Positions 44,828 to 54,088 of a DNA stretch of 64,000 nt are shown one piece after another. The DNA is from Zoogloeaceae bacterium (lineage in GTDB: Bacteria > Pseudomonadota > Gammaproteobacteria > Burkholderiales > Rhodocyclaceae), in the NCBI GenBank assembly GCA_024235655.1, contig JACKLY010000001.1, positions 806,001 to 870,000 of the forward strand, given 5' to 3'. The position numbers and the translations under genes are program-made. Under the pieces are notes generated by a model. The model was not told the origin of the DNA, did no database searches, and saw only the letters and a list, made by a program, of their open reading frames with translations. Numbering within the stretch: position 1 is the stretch's first letter; each line of letters opens with the position of its first letter.

Positions 44828-46015
44828 ATGACATTTAATCAACGGGTACGCCCCTTCGGCCTGATGGCCTTGTTGCCACTGGCGGTATTGCTGGCTTCCT
44901 GCGCCGAGGAGAAGACGCCGGCGCAACGTGCAGCGCCGGAGGTGCAGGTGATGACTGTGACGCCTAGGACCATCCCGGCGACTTCGACTTTCGTGGCGCA
45001 GACCGAGAGTTCCCGGCAGGTCGAGATCGTGGCGCGGGTCGCCGGTTTCCTTGACAAGATTGCCTATGTGGAAGGGGAATTCGTCAAGGAAGGTCAGAAA
45101 CTTTTCCAGATCGATCCAAAGCCCTTTCAGGTGCAGCTGGATGCGGCAAAAGGTGAACTGGCGGCGCAGATTGCCAGAATGAATACCGCCCAGGCGACCT
45201 TGGGTCGCGTCAAACCCCTGGCGGAACAGAACGCCTTGTCGCAGGCGGATCTGGATCGGGCCGTCGGGGATTTCGAGGCTTCGTCTGCTGCGGTGTATTC
45301 GGCCAGGGCCAAGGTGCGCGAGGCGGAATTGAATCTTGGCTATGCCACGATCCGCTCGCCGCTGAATGGCTCGGCCAGCCGTGCGTTGCAGCGCGAGGGA
45401 GCGTATGTCGGCGCCGCGGCCGATACGGCCAAGCTGACCAACGTGGCGGCGCTTGATCCGATGTGGGTGACGTTCAGCGTGTCGCAGAACCAGCTGGCCA
45501 AGTTTCAGGATCAGATCGCCAGAAAGCTGGTGGTAGCGCCGGCCAACAACCAATTCGAGGTGGAAATCGAGTTGCCCGGCGGCAAGAAATATGCGCACAA
45601 AGGGATGATCAACTTTGCCGATTCGTCCTTCAGCCAGACGACCGGCTCTTTCATGGTGCGTGCTTCCTTGCCCAATAAGGAGATGGAATTGCGTCCGGGG
45701 ATGTTTGTCACGGCGCGGCTGTTGGGGGCGCAGCACCCGGAAGCCATCGTGGTGCCGCAGCTGGCGGTTCAACAGGGCGCCAATGGGCATGCGGTGCTGG
45801 TGGTTGACGGCAACGGGATGGCGGCGGCGAGGCCGGTGGTGGTCGGGCATTTCGAGGGAACGCAAGACGTCATCATCGAGCAGGGCCTGAAGGCGGGCGA
45901 TCAGGTGATTGTTTCCGGCTTTGCCCGGGTCGTGCCCGGTGCGCCGGTCAAGGTGGTCGCCACGCCGGCGCCGACGGCAAGCACGCCCGCTGCTGCCCCG
46001 GCAGCTGGCCGCTGA
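44828..46015 (+). CDS. RND efflux periplasmic adaptor (membrane fusion lipoprotein)
   Basis: Periplasmic adaptor linking the RND pump to the outer-membrane channel. It has 395 residues from ATG 44828. Lipobox LLASC with C25 anchors it. The order is typical: beta-barrel strand, lipoyl half (IVARVAGFLDKIAYVEGEFVKEGQKLFQID), alpha-hairpin (about 95-160, with LAEQNALSQADLDRA), second lipoyl half (YATIRSPLNG) and beta-barrel. An upstream hairpin CCCCTGC / GCAGGGG (44784-44820) includes the ribosome site, which could affect translation. First gene of the adaptor-pump-channel operon. Confidence 0.95.
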   Translation: MTFNQRVRPFGLMALLPLAVLLASCAEEKTPAQRAAPEVQVMTVTPRTIPATSTFVAQTESSRQVEIVARVAGFLDKIAYVEGEFVKEGQKLFQIDPKPFQVQLDAAKGELAAQIARMNTAQATLGRVKPLAEQNALSQADLDRAVGDFEASSAAVYSARAKVREAELNLGYATIRSPLNGSASRALQREGAYVGAAADTAKLTNVAALDPMWVTFSVSQNQLAKFQDQIARKLVVAPANNQFEVEIELPGGKKYAHKGMINFADSSFSQTTGSFMVRASLPNKEMELRPGMFVTARLLGAQHPEAIVVPQLAVQQGANGHAVLVVDGNGMAAARPVVVGHFEGTQDVIIEQGLKAGDQVIVSGFARVVPGAPVKVVATPAPTASTPAAAPAAGR

Positions 46016-46030
46016 TCGGCGGGATTCAGC

Positions 46031-49000
46031 ATGTTTACCCATTTCTATATTGCCCGGCCGATCCTCTCGGCCGTGATCTCCCTCCTGATCGTGCTGGCTG
46101 GCCTGGTATCGATGGTCAATTCGCCGATCGAACAATACCCGAGCATGGCGCCACCCCAGGTGCAGGTGACCGCACGCTATCCGGGTGCAACTGCGGAAGT
46201 GATTGCAAACACCGTCGCGGCGCCGCTGGAAGCGCAGATCAACGGGGTCGACAACCTGCTCTATTTCCAGTCGTCCAGTTCGTCGAGCGGCAACCTGACG
46301 ATCAACGTCTTCTTCAAGCCCGGCAGCAACCCGGACATCAATCAGGTGAACGTCCAGAACCGGGTCAACCAGGCTGCAGCCAAGCTGCCGCAAGTGGTGA
46401 CGCAGCAGGGGGTGACGGTATCCACCCAGTCCTCCGGCTTCCTGATGGTGTTCTCGATCTTCTCGCCGGATGGCCGCTATGACCCGACCTTCATCGACAA
46501 CTACGCCAACCTCAGCGTACTGGAGGAACTGAAGCGCGTTCCCGGCGCCAACCGGACCAGCTTTTTCGGCTTGCCGGATGTGGCGATGCGGGTCTGGCTG
46601 CAGCCGGATCGCATGGCCCAACTCGGCGTGTCGGTGGGGGAAGTCGCTCAGGCAATCCAGGGCCAGAACCAGACCTTCGGTATTGGCGTGCTGGGGGCGG
46701 AGCCCTCGGCAGGCAACGTCCAGCAGAGTTTTGTGGTGACCGCGAAGGGCATGCTTTCCAAGCCGGATGAGTTCAACGAGATCATCGTTCGCGCGGCGAA
46801 TGAAGGCTCGGGTATCGTCCGTCTGCGCGACGTCGCGCGCGTCGAAATGGACAAGTTCGATTACTCGATCATCAGCCGCATCAATGGCATGCCCGGGGCG
46901 ACGCTGGCGGTTTATCAGCAGCCGGGTGCCAATGCGGTGGATACGGCAAATGGGGTGCGCCAGCGGCTGGAAGAGCTGAAAACCAAATTCCCGCCGGGGC
47001 TGGATTACCGCATCGTGCTCGACACCAGCCTGTTTACAATCAATTCGATTGAAAAGGTCGTCCATACCTTTTTCGAAGCGGTGATTCTGGTGGTGCTGGT
47101 GGTCTTCGTATTCCTGCAGACCTTCCGCGCCACGATCATCCCGATCCTGGCCGTGCCGGTATCGATCATCGGCACCTTTGTCGGCATGCATCTGTTCGGC
47201 TTCTCAGTCAACATGCTGACCATGTTCGGCATGACACTGGCGATCGGTCTGGTGGTCGACGATGCGATTGTTGTGGTTGAAACGGTTGAAGCCAACATGG
47301 CGGCCAAGGGACTCTCTGCATTCGAAGCTGCCAAGGAGGCGATGACGGAAATTGCTGGCGCCCTGATCTCCATCGTGCTGGTGTTGTTGGCGGTGTTCCT
47401 GCCAGTCGCCTTTCTGGGCGGGGTGACCGGTACGCTGTTCAAGCAGTTTGCGGTAACCATTGCCATTTCGATGGTGGTCTCGGGAGTCATGGCGCTGACC
47501 CTCTCGCCCGCACTGTCTGCAATCATCCTGAAGGCCCACCACGGGGAGAAGAAAGGTTTCTTCCGGTGGTTCGAGAATACCTTCGAGCGTGTCCGGCAGG
47601 GCTATCTTCACGGCGTCGCCAAGGTGATCGACAACCCCGTGCGCGGCATGATGCTCTACGCTGCGATCATCGTCGGGGTGATTGCCGTCTTTCGCATCCT
47701 GCCCTCAAGCTTTGTGCCGGATGAGGATCAGGGTTATTTCTTTGTCATGGTCAATGCGCCCGATGCGGCGAGCCTGAACGTGGTGACCAAGTTGTCTGCC
47801 GAGGCAGAAAAGATCATCAAGGCCGACCCGGCGGTCGCGGATGTGACCTGGGTGGCCGGTTACAGCCTGATTGACGGTTCGCTGCAGAGCAATTCCGGGG
47901 TGATGTTCGTTTCCTTCAAACCTTTCGAGGAGCGCAAGGATCCGTCGCTGCTGTCCTTTGCCGTTCTGCCGCGGCTTAATGCGGCATTCTCCAAGTTGCA
48001 GGGGGGCTTCGTCTTTGCATTGAACCCCCCCTCCATTCCCGGCATGGGTTCGACAGGCGGTTTCGAGTTCTATCTGCAGAACCGGGGCAGCGGCGATTTC
48101 AGCGTGGTGCAGGAGAAGTTGCAGGCGTATCTGACCAAGGCGCGGCAACGACCGGAGTTGGTTGGGGTTAACAGCACCTTCCGCGCCAATTCCCAGCAAC
48201 TGTTTGTCGATCTTGACCGGGCCAAGGCCGAATTGCTGGGCGTTTCCGTTGCCGATGTGTTCCAGACCATGCAGTCGTTCTTCGGCTCGGCAGTGGCCGG
48301 GCAATTCAGCCAGTACAGCCGGGTGTGGTGGGTGGTGGTGCAGGCGGACGCGGATTACCGCGCCAAGCCCAGTGATTTCGACAAGGTCTATGTGCGTTCG
48401 CGGACAGGAACCATGGTGCCGTTGTCGACACTGATTACCACGCACTACATTGCCGCACCGAAGATCGTGACCCGGTTCAACGGGTTCCCCGCCGTCAAGC
48501 TCACCGGTAATGCGGCGGAAGGCTACAGCTCCGGGCAGGCACTGACGGCAATGGAGGAGGTGGCCGGTGAAACGCTGAATGCCGATTTTACCTATGCCTG
48601 GGCGGGTCAGGCCCTGCAGGAAAAAGGCTCGGGCAGCACGTCTTCCACGGCCTTTATATTTGGCATCATCGTGGTCTTCCTGCTGCTGGCTGCCCAGTTC
48701 GAGAAATGGACCTTGCCGGTTGCCGTGGTGTTGACCGTGCCCTTTGCCATTCTGGGTGCGCTGCTGATTACCTGGGCCACCGGACTGGAAAACGATGTCT
48801 ATTTCCAGGTCGGCATGGTGACGCTGGTCGGGTTGTCGGCGAAAAACGCGATCCTGATCGTCGAATTTGCGATTGAACGCGTGCACAAGGGGATGGCAGT
48901 TCGCGAGGCTGCCATTGAAGCGGCAGGTGCACGCTTGCGCGCCATCGTGATGACGTCATTCGCCTTCATCCTTGGTTGCGTGCCATTGGCACTGGCCAGC

Positions 49001-49171
49001 GGACCGGGGGCCAACAGCCTGCGTGCCATTGGCACCGGCGTGATCGGTGGCATGCTGATGTCCACCCTTGTTGCTACCTTCTTCGTGCCGCTATTCTTCT
49101 ATCTGCTGGAGTCCTGGAGCGAGCGCCGCTCGGGCAAGCCGGTGACTGCGCAATCCGGGGAGGGGCACTGA
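46031..49171 (+). CDS. RND efflux pump, HAE1 family (AcrB/MexB-like)
   Basis: Proton-driven inner-membrane pump for hydrophobic/amphiphilic drugs and other compounds; 1046 residues. It has the 12-helix, two large periplasmic loop layout, beginning FTHFYIARPILSAVIS. The proton relay residues are D410 and D411 (GLVVDDAIVVVE, TM4) and K938 (GLSAKNAILIVEF, TM10). 15 bases after the adaptor gene. Sequence is closest in feel to AcrB/MexB, so multidrug efflux is likely, but substrates cannot be stated. No local TetR/MarR regulator is encoded. Confidence 0.97.
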   Translation: MFTHFYIARPILSAVISLLIVLAGLVSMVNSPIEQYPSMAPPQVQVTARYPGATAEVIANTVAAPLEAQINGVDNLLYFQSSSSSSGNLTINVFFKPGSNPDINQVNVQNRVNQAAAKLPQVVTQQGVTVSTQSSGFLMVFSIFSPDGRYDPTFIDNYANLSVLEELKRVPGANRTSFFGLPDVAMRVWLQPDRMAQLGVSVGEVAQAIQGQNQTFGIGVLGAEPSAGNVQQSFVVTAKGMLSKPDEFNEIIVRAANEGSGIVRLRDVARVEMDKFDYSIISRINGMPGATLAVYQQPGANAVDTANGVRQRLEELKTKFPPGLDYRIVLDTSLFTINSIEKVVHTFFEAVILVVLVVFVFLQTFRATIIPILAVPVSIIGTFVGMHLFGFSVNMLTMFGMTLAIGLVVDDAIVVVETVEANMAAKGLSAFEAAKEAMTEIAGALISIVLVLLAVFLPVAFLGGVTGTLFKQFAVTIAISMVVSGVMALTLSPALSAIILKAHHGEKKGFFRWFENTFERVRQGYLHGVAKVIDNPVRGMMLYAAIIVGVIAVFRILPSSFVPDEDQGYFFVMVNAPDAASLNVVTKLSAEAEKIIKADPAVADVTWVAGYSLIDGSLQSNSGVMFVSFKPFEERKDPSLLSFAVLPRLNAAFSKLQGGFVFALNPPSIPGMGSTGGFEFYLQNRGSGDFSVVQEKLQAYLTKARQRPELVGVNSTFRANSQQLFVDLDRAKAELLGVSVADVFQTMQSFFGSAVAGQFSQYSRVWWVVVQADADYRAKPSDFDKVYVRSRTGTMVPLSTLITTHYIAAPKIVTRFNGFPAVKLTGNAAEGYSSGQALTAMEEVAGETLNADFTYAWAGQALQEKGSGSTSSTAFIFGIIVVFLLLAAQFEKWTLPVAVVLTVPFAILGALLITWATGLENDVYFQVGMVTLVGLSAKNAILIVEFAIERVHKGMAVREAAIEAAGARLRAIVMTSFAFILGCVPLALASGPGANSLRAIGTGVIGGMLMSTLVATFFVPLFFYLLESWSERRSGKPVTAQSGEGH

Positions 49172-49172
49172 C

Positions 49173-50624
49173 ATGAAACGCCGCGTTTTTGTAAGCGCGA
49201 TGGCCGCGTCCTTGACCGGGTGTGCCATGGGCCCGGATTTCTTGCGGCCTTTCTTCGAAACCCCGCCTGACTGGCGCGTTGATTTGCCGCAGGCGAGTTC
49301 TTTTGCCAACATGCGCTGGTGGCAATCCTTTGGCGATCCGGTGCTGGATTCGCTGGTGGAGCAGGCACTCAAGGACAACCTCGACATACGGATTGCTGCC
49401 GCCCGCGTCGAGCGTTTCCTGGGGCAGTTGTCGACCACGCGTTCGCAGTTTTTCCCCCAGATCGGGTACGGTCTGGATGTCAGTCGTAACCGTTCGAGCG
49501 AGCGTGGTGTGACGCCACTGCCTTCAGGCACCGACCCCTGGTACAAGCTGTATCAAGGGTCGCTGAGCGCCGCCTGGCAGATCGATCTGTTTGGCCGTGT
49601 GCGCAGGCAAAGTGAAGCGGCCCAGGCGCGTGTGCTGGCCAGCGAGCAGGGACGGCGAGGCACGCTGCTGTCGGTTGTTTCTGCCGTGGCAGCAGGCTAT
49701 GTAAATTTGCGGGCGCTGGATCGGAAACTGGACATCGCTCGGGCCACCGCGAGCAATTACGAAAAGTCATTGCGTATCTTTGAACTGCGTTTCAAGGGCG
49801 GGGTGGTTTCCCAGACCGAACTCTCTCAGGTTGAGTCACAGTATCAGCAGGCACGGGCAGCGGTGCCGGTGCTGGAGAAGCAGGTAGCGGCGCAGGAAAA
49901 CCTGCTTTCGGTGCTGCTTGGCCGGCCTCCTGGCACGATACCGCGTGGCAAGACAATCGATGCGCTGGCGGTGCCGGCGGTGCCTCCGGGCTTGCCTTCC
50001 TCGTTGATCGACCGTCGCCCGGACGTGCTGCAGGCAGAGCAGAATCTGGTGGCAGCCAATGCCGAAATCGGTGTCGCCCGCTCCCTGTATTTTCCGGATA
50101 TTTCGCTGACGGCCGCCGTCGGTTCTGCCAGTGCGGCGCTCAGTGATTTCCTCTCCGGGCCATCGACGGTTGCTTTGCTGGCTGCCAATATTGCTGGCCC
50201 GGTGTTTACCTTCGGCAATATCGAGGGCCAGGTGCGCAGTGCGGAAGCGGCCAATGCCGAGGCCCTGGCCAACTACCAGCTGACCATTCTCAATGCCCTG
50301 CGCGATACCAACGATGCGCTGGTTGGTGCGCAAAAGGATGAGGCCGTCTTTGATGCGCAAAGCAAACGGGTCAAGGCGCTGCGTGAGTACGCCAGCCTGT
50401 CTCGACTGAAATACGAGAACGGTACGGCGAGCTATCTGGAAGTGCTCTACGCTGAAAATGAGCTGTTTGCCGCGGAGTTGTCGGGGGTGGATGCCGAGTC
50501 CAGCCGTTTGACGCAGATGATCTCCGTATATCGGGCATTGGGGGGCGGCTGGGTCGATGCGATTGATCCTGCGGCAAGCATTTCCGCTGAACCTGCTGCA
50601 CCCTCGGCTGACAAGGAAAGCTAG
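49173..50624 (+). CDS. RND efflux outer-membrane lipoprotein (NodT/OprM family)
   Basis: Outer-membrane channel of the tripartite pump. It has 483 residues; the signal peptide ends LTGC with Cys17 lipidated. The OEP pattern is present: GPDFLRPFFETPPDW, then the repeated helical domains with QIDLFGRVRRQSEAA and a mirror copy later (AANIAGPVFTFGNIEGQVRSAEA). It starts 1 base after the pump stop, completing the adaptor-pump-channel set. Its stop codon shares the palindrome CTAG with the opposite-strand gene. Confidence 0.95.
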   Translation: MKRRVFVSAMAASLTGCAMGPDFLRPFFETPPDWRVDLPQASSFANMRWWQSFGDPVLDSLVEQALKDNLDIRIAAARVERFLGQLSTTRSQFFPQIGYGLDVSRNRSSERGVTPLPSGTDPWYKLYQGSLSAAWQIDLFGRVRRQSEAAQARVLASEQGRRGTLLSVVSAVAAGYVNLRALDRKLDIARATASNYEKSLRIFELRFKGGVVSQTELSQVESQYQQARAAVPVLEKQVAAQENLLSVLLGRPPGTIPRGKTIDALAVPAVPPGLPSSLIDRRPDVLQAEQNLVAANAEIGVARSLYFPDISLTAAVGSASAALSDFLSGPSTVALLAANIAGPVFTFGNIEGQVRSAEAANAEALANYQLTILNALRDTNDALVGAQKDEAVFDAQSKRVKALREYASLSRLKYENGTASYLEVLYAENELFAAELSGVDAESSRLTQMISVYRALGGGWVDAIDPAASISAEPAAPSADKES

Positions 50625-51691
50625 GTCGCTGGCGCCTTGCTGATCAGTTCAAGCCGCCGTGAGCGCCAGTCGAGCACGGCGTTGCGAACGTGCATTTTCC
50701 CTGCCAGTTGCGGAAATTCGGCACGAATGACCTCGGCAGCAAAGTTGGCCATGAAGGCGGATTTCAGCTCTGCGCGTGCCCGGTCAACGCCGATGTCTTC
50801 GTAGGGCACGGAGGCGAGCAGCAAAAAACCGTCGTCGGGTATGCGTCCCAGGCGCATGTTGGCTTCGATGATGGAGGCCGCTTTCCTGACCGGATCGGCA
50901 AGATCCGGGCTGTAGGGGCCGATGATCAATGCCAGATTGGGCATGTGCAGGAAATCAAAACCGCGCCCCAGACAAATCATCCATTCTCGGTGTTCGATGT
51001 CCGTGCGTCGTTGCGTCTTCCTGACCCCGTCGATGTGACGCAGGTTGCCGGCAAGCAAGGGGATCAGGTCGTGGCGCATCTGCTCCGGCATGTCCGGATA
51101 CAGTTCGCCGATTCGTTGCGGCAGGGTGCCGGCGTCATCCGGGCGCAGCGTCGACAGATCGAGCAACCCACCATTCGGGGCATGCAGGCAGAGCGCATCC
51201 TCATCCGTCTCGAAGCCGCAGACCAGCGGGTAAACCGTAGCGTGGCCTGTGCCAAAGACGGCTTCGACCTGGCTGCGAATATGCCAGGTGTGCGCCATGG
51301 CCTTCTCCGTGTCGTAGTCGAAACCAGCGCACCCCCGCTTCTTGCTGCCACGCGAAAAGTGATAGGTAATGATCAACAGTACCCGACGACCATCATGGAC
51401 GCAGCGTTGTACATAGCCGGCAAGAATTTCGCCAAGGTGCGGCCAGCCGAGATCAAAAATTCCGCCCAGATTGCGGAAGGGCTGGATGATGCCCAGCGGG
51501 GTTTGCGTGGTGACCGCAAGGTTGATGCGGCCATCCATGCATTTCAGCACGCCGACGGCTGTCGGGTGGCGGGCCATATAGCGCTCCCTTGCCAGCCAAT
51601 CGTCCGGGCTGCAGAACTGGGCGGAGTAGTCGCGCGCACGCTCGAACAGCCAGTCGATGCGATCGGCGATCGGTTTGCTGTGGATATCCAT
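50621..51691 (-). CDS. Stand-alone carbonic anhydrase-like protein (beta/CsoSCA type)
   Basis: A 356-residue cytosolic protein from ATG 51691; no signal peptide or membrane helix. Residues fit a beta-class zinc site: C51-x-D53-x-R55 in LKCMDGRINL, then H111 and C121 (YHFSRGSKKRGC). The His-Cys spacing is wide (nine residues between), unlike HxxC of ordinary beta enzymes but close to CsoSCA. No carboxysome shell, RuBisCO or CsoS genes are in the window. If active it would interconvert CO2 and bicarbonate, complementing the DabA operon 6 kb away. The function is inferred from the metal motif only. Confidence 0.75.
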   Translation of the reverse strand: MDIHSKPIADRIDWLFERARDYSAQFCSPDDWLARERYMARHPTAVGVLKCMDGRINLAVTTQTPLGIIQPFRNLGGIFDLGWPHLGEILAGYVQRCVHDGRRVLLIITYHFSRGSKKRGCAGFDYDTEKAMAHTWHIRSQVEAVFGTGHATVYPLVCGFETDEDALCLHAPNGGLLDLSTLRPDDAGTLPQRIGELYPDMPEQMRHDLIPLLAGNLRHIDGVRKTQRRTDIEHREWMICLGRGFDFLHMPNLALIIGPYSPDLADPVRKAASIIEANMRLGRIPDDGFLLLASVPYEDIGVDRARAELKSAFMANFAAEVIRAEFPQLAGKMHVRNAVLDWRSRRLELISKAPAT

Positions 51692-51883
51692 CGTACTGCT
51701 CCTCACCTGATCCGGTCGGGTGATTCTAACGGGCTTATCCGGGTTGCGGGCAATGGAACTCTAGTCAAGCCGCGACAGATTGGCCGCTTGAGCTGCCTGC
51801 ACCTGTAACGAAAAGAAGCGCAGACGATGGGTGGTCAGTGGCCGAAGGCGTACGTAGAATTCTATGTGGAGGCCTATCCAGGC

Positions 51884-53968
51884 CTATTTGACGCGCATTC
51901 CCGGCAGGGCACCGCTGTCGGGTGACAGGATGTAGATGCCGCCTGTCTTGTCGTCGGCACCCGAGGCGGCAAGCACCATGCCTTCGCTCATGCCGAACTT
52001 CATCTTGCGCGGTGCGAGGTTGGCCACCATCACGGTCAGGCGGCCGATCAGTGCCGCCGGGTCGTAGGCCGACTTGATGCCGGCGAAGACTTGGCGTGGT
52101 TTTTCCTCGCCGATATCCAGCGACAGGCGAATCAGTTTCTCGGCGCCATCGACGTGGCCGGCGTCCACAATCTTTGCGATGCGCAGCTCGACTTTCATGA
52201 AGTCATCGATGCTGATGTGCGGGCCAGCTTCGGCCTGAGCGCTTGCAACGGCCACGGCCTTCTCCTGTTTTTCTGCGTGCTTCTGCGGTGCCGGTTCGGC
52301 GGGCGTGAGCGATTCCTTGTTGGCTTCCACCAGCGCAACGATCTGCTTCGGGTCGATACGCGTCATCAGGTGGCTGTAGGTGTTGATCGCGTGACCAGCC
52401 GGCAGCGAAATGCCGGCGTCGTCCCATTGCAGCGGTGCAATGCCCAGGAAGGACTCTACCGCTGTGGCCACCGTCGGCAGCACCGGCTTGAGGTACAGCG
52501 TCAGCAGGCGGAAGGCTTCGATGGCCTCCGAGCAGGCGGCATGCAGTTCGGCTTCCTTGCCTTCCTGCTTGGCGAGCTCCCACGGTTTGCGGTCGTTGAC
52601 CACCACGTTGGCGGCGTCGGCCAGTGCCATGATTTCACGCAGCGCGCGGCCGAAGTCGCGGTCTTCATAGGCGGTGGCAATGCTGCTGGATGCCTCGCGC
52701 AGCGGTTTCAGCCAGGCGGCGTCGGTGCTGCCGAGCTTGCCGTCGAACTTCTTGCTGATGAAGCCGGCGCAGCGGCTGGCGATGTTCACGTATTTGCCGA
52801 CCAGGTCGGAATTGACGCGGGCGACGAAGTCCTCGAGGTTGAGGTCGATGTCTTCCATCGTGCCGTTCAGTTTGGCGGCGTAGTAGTAGCGCAGCCATTC
52901 CGGGTTCAGCCCGGTTTTCAGGTAGCTCTCGGCGGTGATGAAAGTGCCGCGCGACTTGCTCATCTTGGCGCCGTCGACGGTCAGGAAGCCGTGCGCGAAG
53001 ATCGCCGTCGGTGTACGGAAGCCGGCGTGCGCCAGTTCTGCCGGCCAGAACAGTGCGTGGAAGTAGAGGATGTCCTTGCCGATGAAATGGTACAGCTCGG
53101 TTGTGGAGTCGGGCTTGAAGTACTCGTTGAAATCCAGCCCCTGCCTGCCGCACAGGTTCTTGAACGAACCCATGTAGCCGATCGGCGCATCCAGCCAGAC
53201 ATAGAAATATTTGCCGGGAGCGTCGGGAATCTCGAAGCCGAAGTAGGGGGCATCGCGCGAGATGTCCCAGTCGGTCAGCTTGTTCTCGCCTTCCGTGCCC
53301 AGCCATTCCTGCATCTTGTTGGCTGCTTCGGCTTGCAGGCGGCCGTCTTCGCGTGTCCAGCGGCGCAGGAAGGATTGGCAGCGCGCGTCCGAAAGGCGGA
53401 AGAAGTAGTGATCCGAATTGCGCAGTTCCGGCTTGGCGCCGGAGACGGCCGAGTACGGATTCTTCAGGTCGTTGGGCGTGTAGGCCGCACCGCAGCTTTC
53501 GCAGTTGTCGCCATACTGGTCCTTGGCGCCGCACTTCGGGCACTCGCCCTTGATGAATCGATCCGGCAGGAACATCTGCTTGACCGGGTCGTAGTACTGC
53601 TCGATGGTGCGTACCTCGATCAGCCCGGCTGCCTGCAGCTTGCCGTAGATGTCTTCGGCACAGGCACGCGTCTCCGGCGAGTGCGTCGTGTAGAAGTTGT
53701 CGAAACCGACATGGAAGCCCGCGAAGTCGCGTGAATGCTCGCCATGTACGCGTTCGATCAGCGTTTCCGGCGTGATCCCTTCCTTCTCGGCACGCAACAT
53801 GATCGGCGTGCCGTGTGTGTCGTCGGCGCAGACGTACCAGCACTCGTGGCCACGCATCTTCTGGAAGCGCACCCAGATGTCGGTCTGGATGTATTCGACA
53901 AGGTGGCCGAGGTGGATGGCGCCGTTGGCGTAGGGCAGGGCGGAGGTGACGAGGATCTTGCGGGACAT
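51884..53968 (-). CDS. metG: Methionyl-tRNA synthetase
   Basis: Charges tRNA-Met, including initiator tRNA. It has 694 residues. HIGH motif HLGH is at 19-22, KMSKS at 335-339. Four zinc-binding cysteines sit in CPKCGAKDQYGDNCESCG, the MetG1 form with a zinc knuckle. The C-terminal about 110 residues are a tRNA-binding EMAP-like domain (IVDAGHVDGAEKLIRLSLDIGEE), separated by an Ala/Glu-rich linker. It is divergent from apbC with 120 bases between. A possible promoter on the minus strand has TTGACA at 54030-54025 and TAGAAT about 20 bases further on. Confidence 0.98.
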   Translation of the reverse strand: MSRKILVTSALPYANGAIHLGHLVEYIQTDIWVRFQKMRGHECWYVCADDTHGTPIMLRAEKEGITPETLIERVHGEHSRDFAGFHVGFDNFYTTHSPETRACAEDIYGKLQAAGLIEVRTIEQYYDPVKQMFLPDRFIKGECPKCGAKDQYGDNCESCGAAYTPNDLKNPYSAVSGAKPELRNSDHYFFRLSDARCQSFLRRWTREDGRLQAEAANKMQEWLGTEGENKLTDWDISRDAPYFGFEIPDAPGKYFYVWLDAPIGYMGSFKNLCGRQGLDFNEYFKPDSTTELYHFIGKDILYFHALFWPAELAHAGFRTPTAIFAHGFLTVDGAKMSKSRGTFITAESYLKTGLNPEWLRYYYAAKLNGTMEDIDLNLEDFVARVNSDLVGKYVNIASRCAGFISKKFDGKLGSTDAAWLKPLREASSSIATAYEDRDFGRALREIMALADAANVVVNDRKPWELAKQEGKEAELHAACSEAIEAFRLLTLYLKPVLPTVATAVESFLGIAPLQWDDAGISLPAGHAINTYSHLMTRIDPKQIVALVEANKESLTPAEPAPQKHAEKQEKAVAVASAQAEAGPHISIDDFMKVELRIAKIVDAGHVDGAEKLIRLSLDIGEEKPRQVFAGIKSAYDPAALIGRLTVMVANLAPRKMKFGMSEGMVLAASGADDKTGGIYILSPDSGALPGMRVK

Positions 53969-54088
53969 GGGGGAACCAGCGATTCGGGGAAAGGCGTGAT
54001 TCTAGCAAACGCGGCTGTGCCGGCTGTCAAAATCGGTTAAAATCCGCCGATACTGTACAAAATTACTCAAGTATTACAGGAGCGAGAA

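Noticed and set aside
44309..47191. 960-codon open frame antisense to the RND operon
   Set aside because: Spans the end of one gene, an intergenic region and two real genes; low-complexity His/Arg/Asp composition marks it as a shadow.
50621..51691. Carboxysome locus
   Set aside because: Only the carbonic-anhydrase-like gene is present; no shell proteins, CsoS2 or RuBisCO genes were found in the window.
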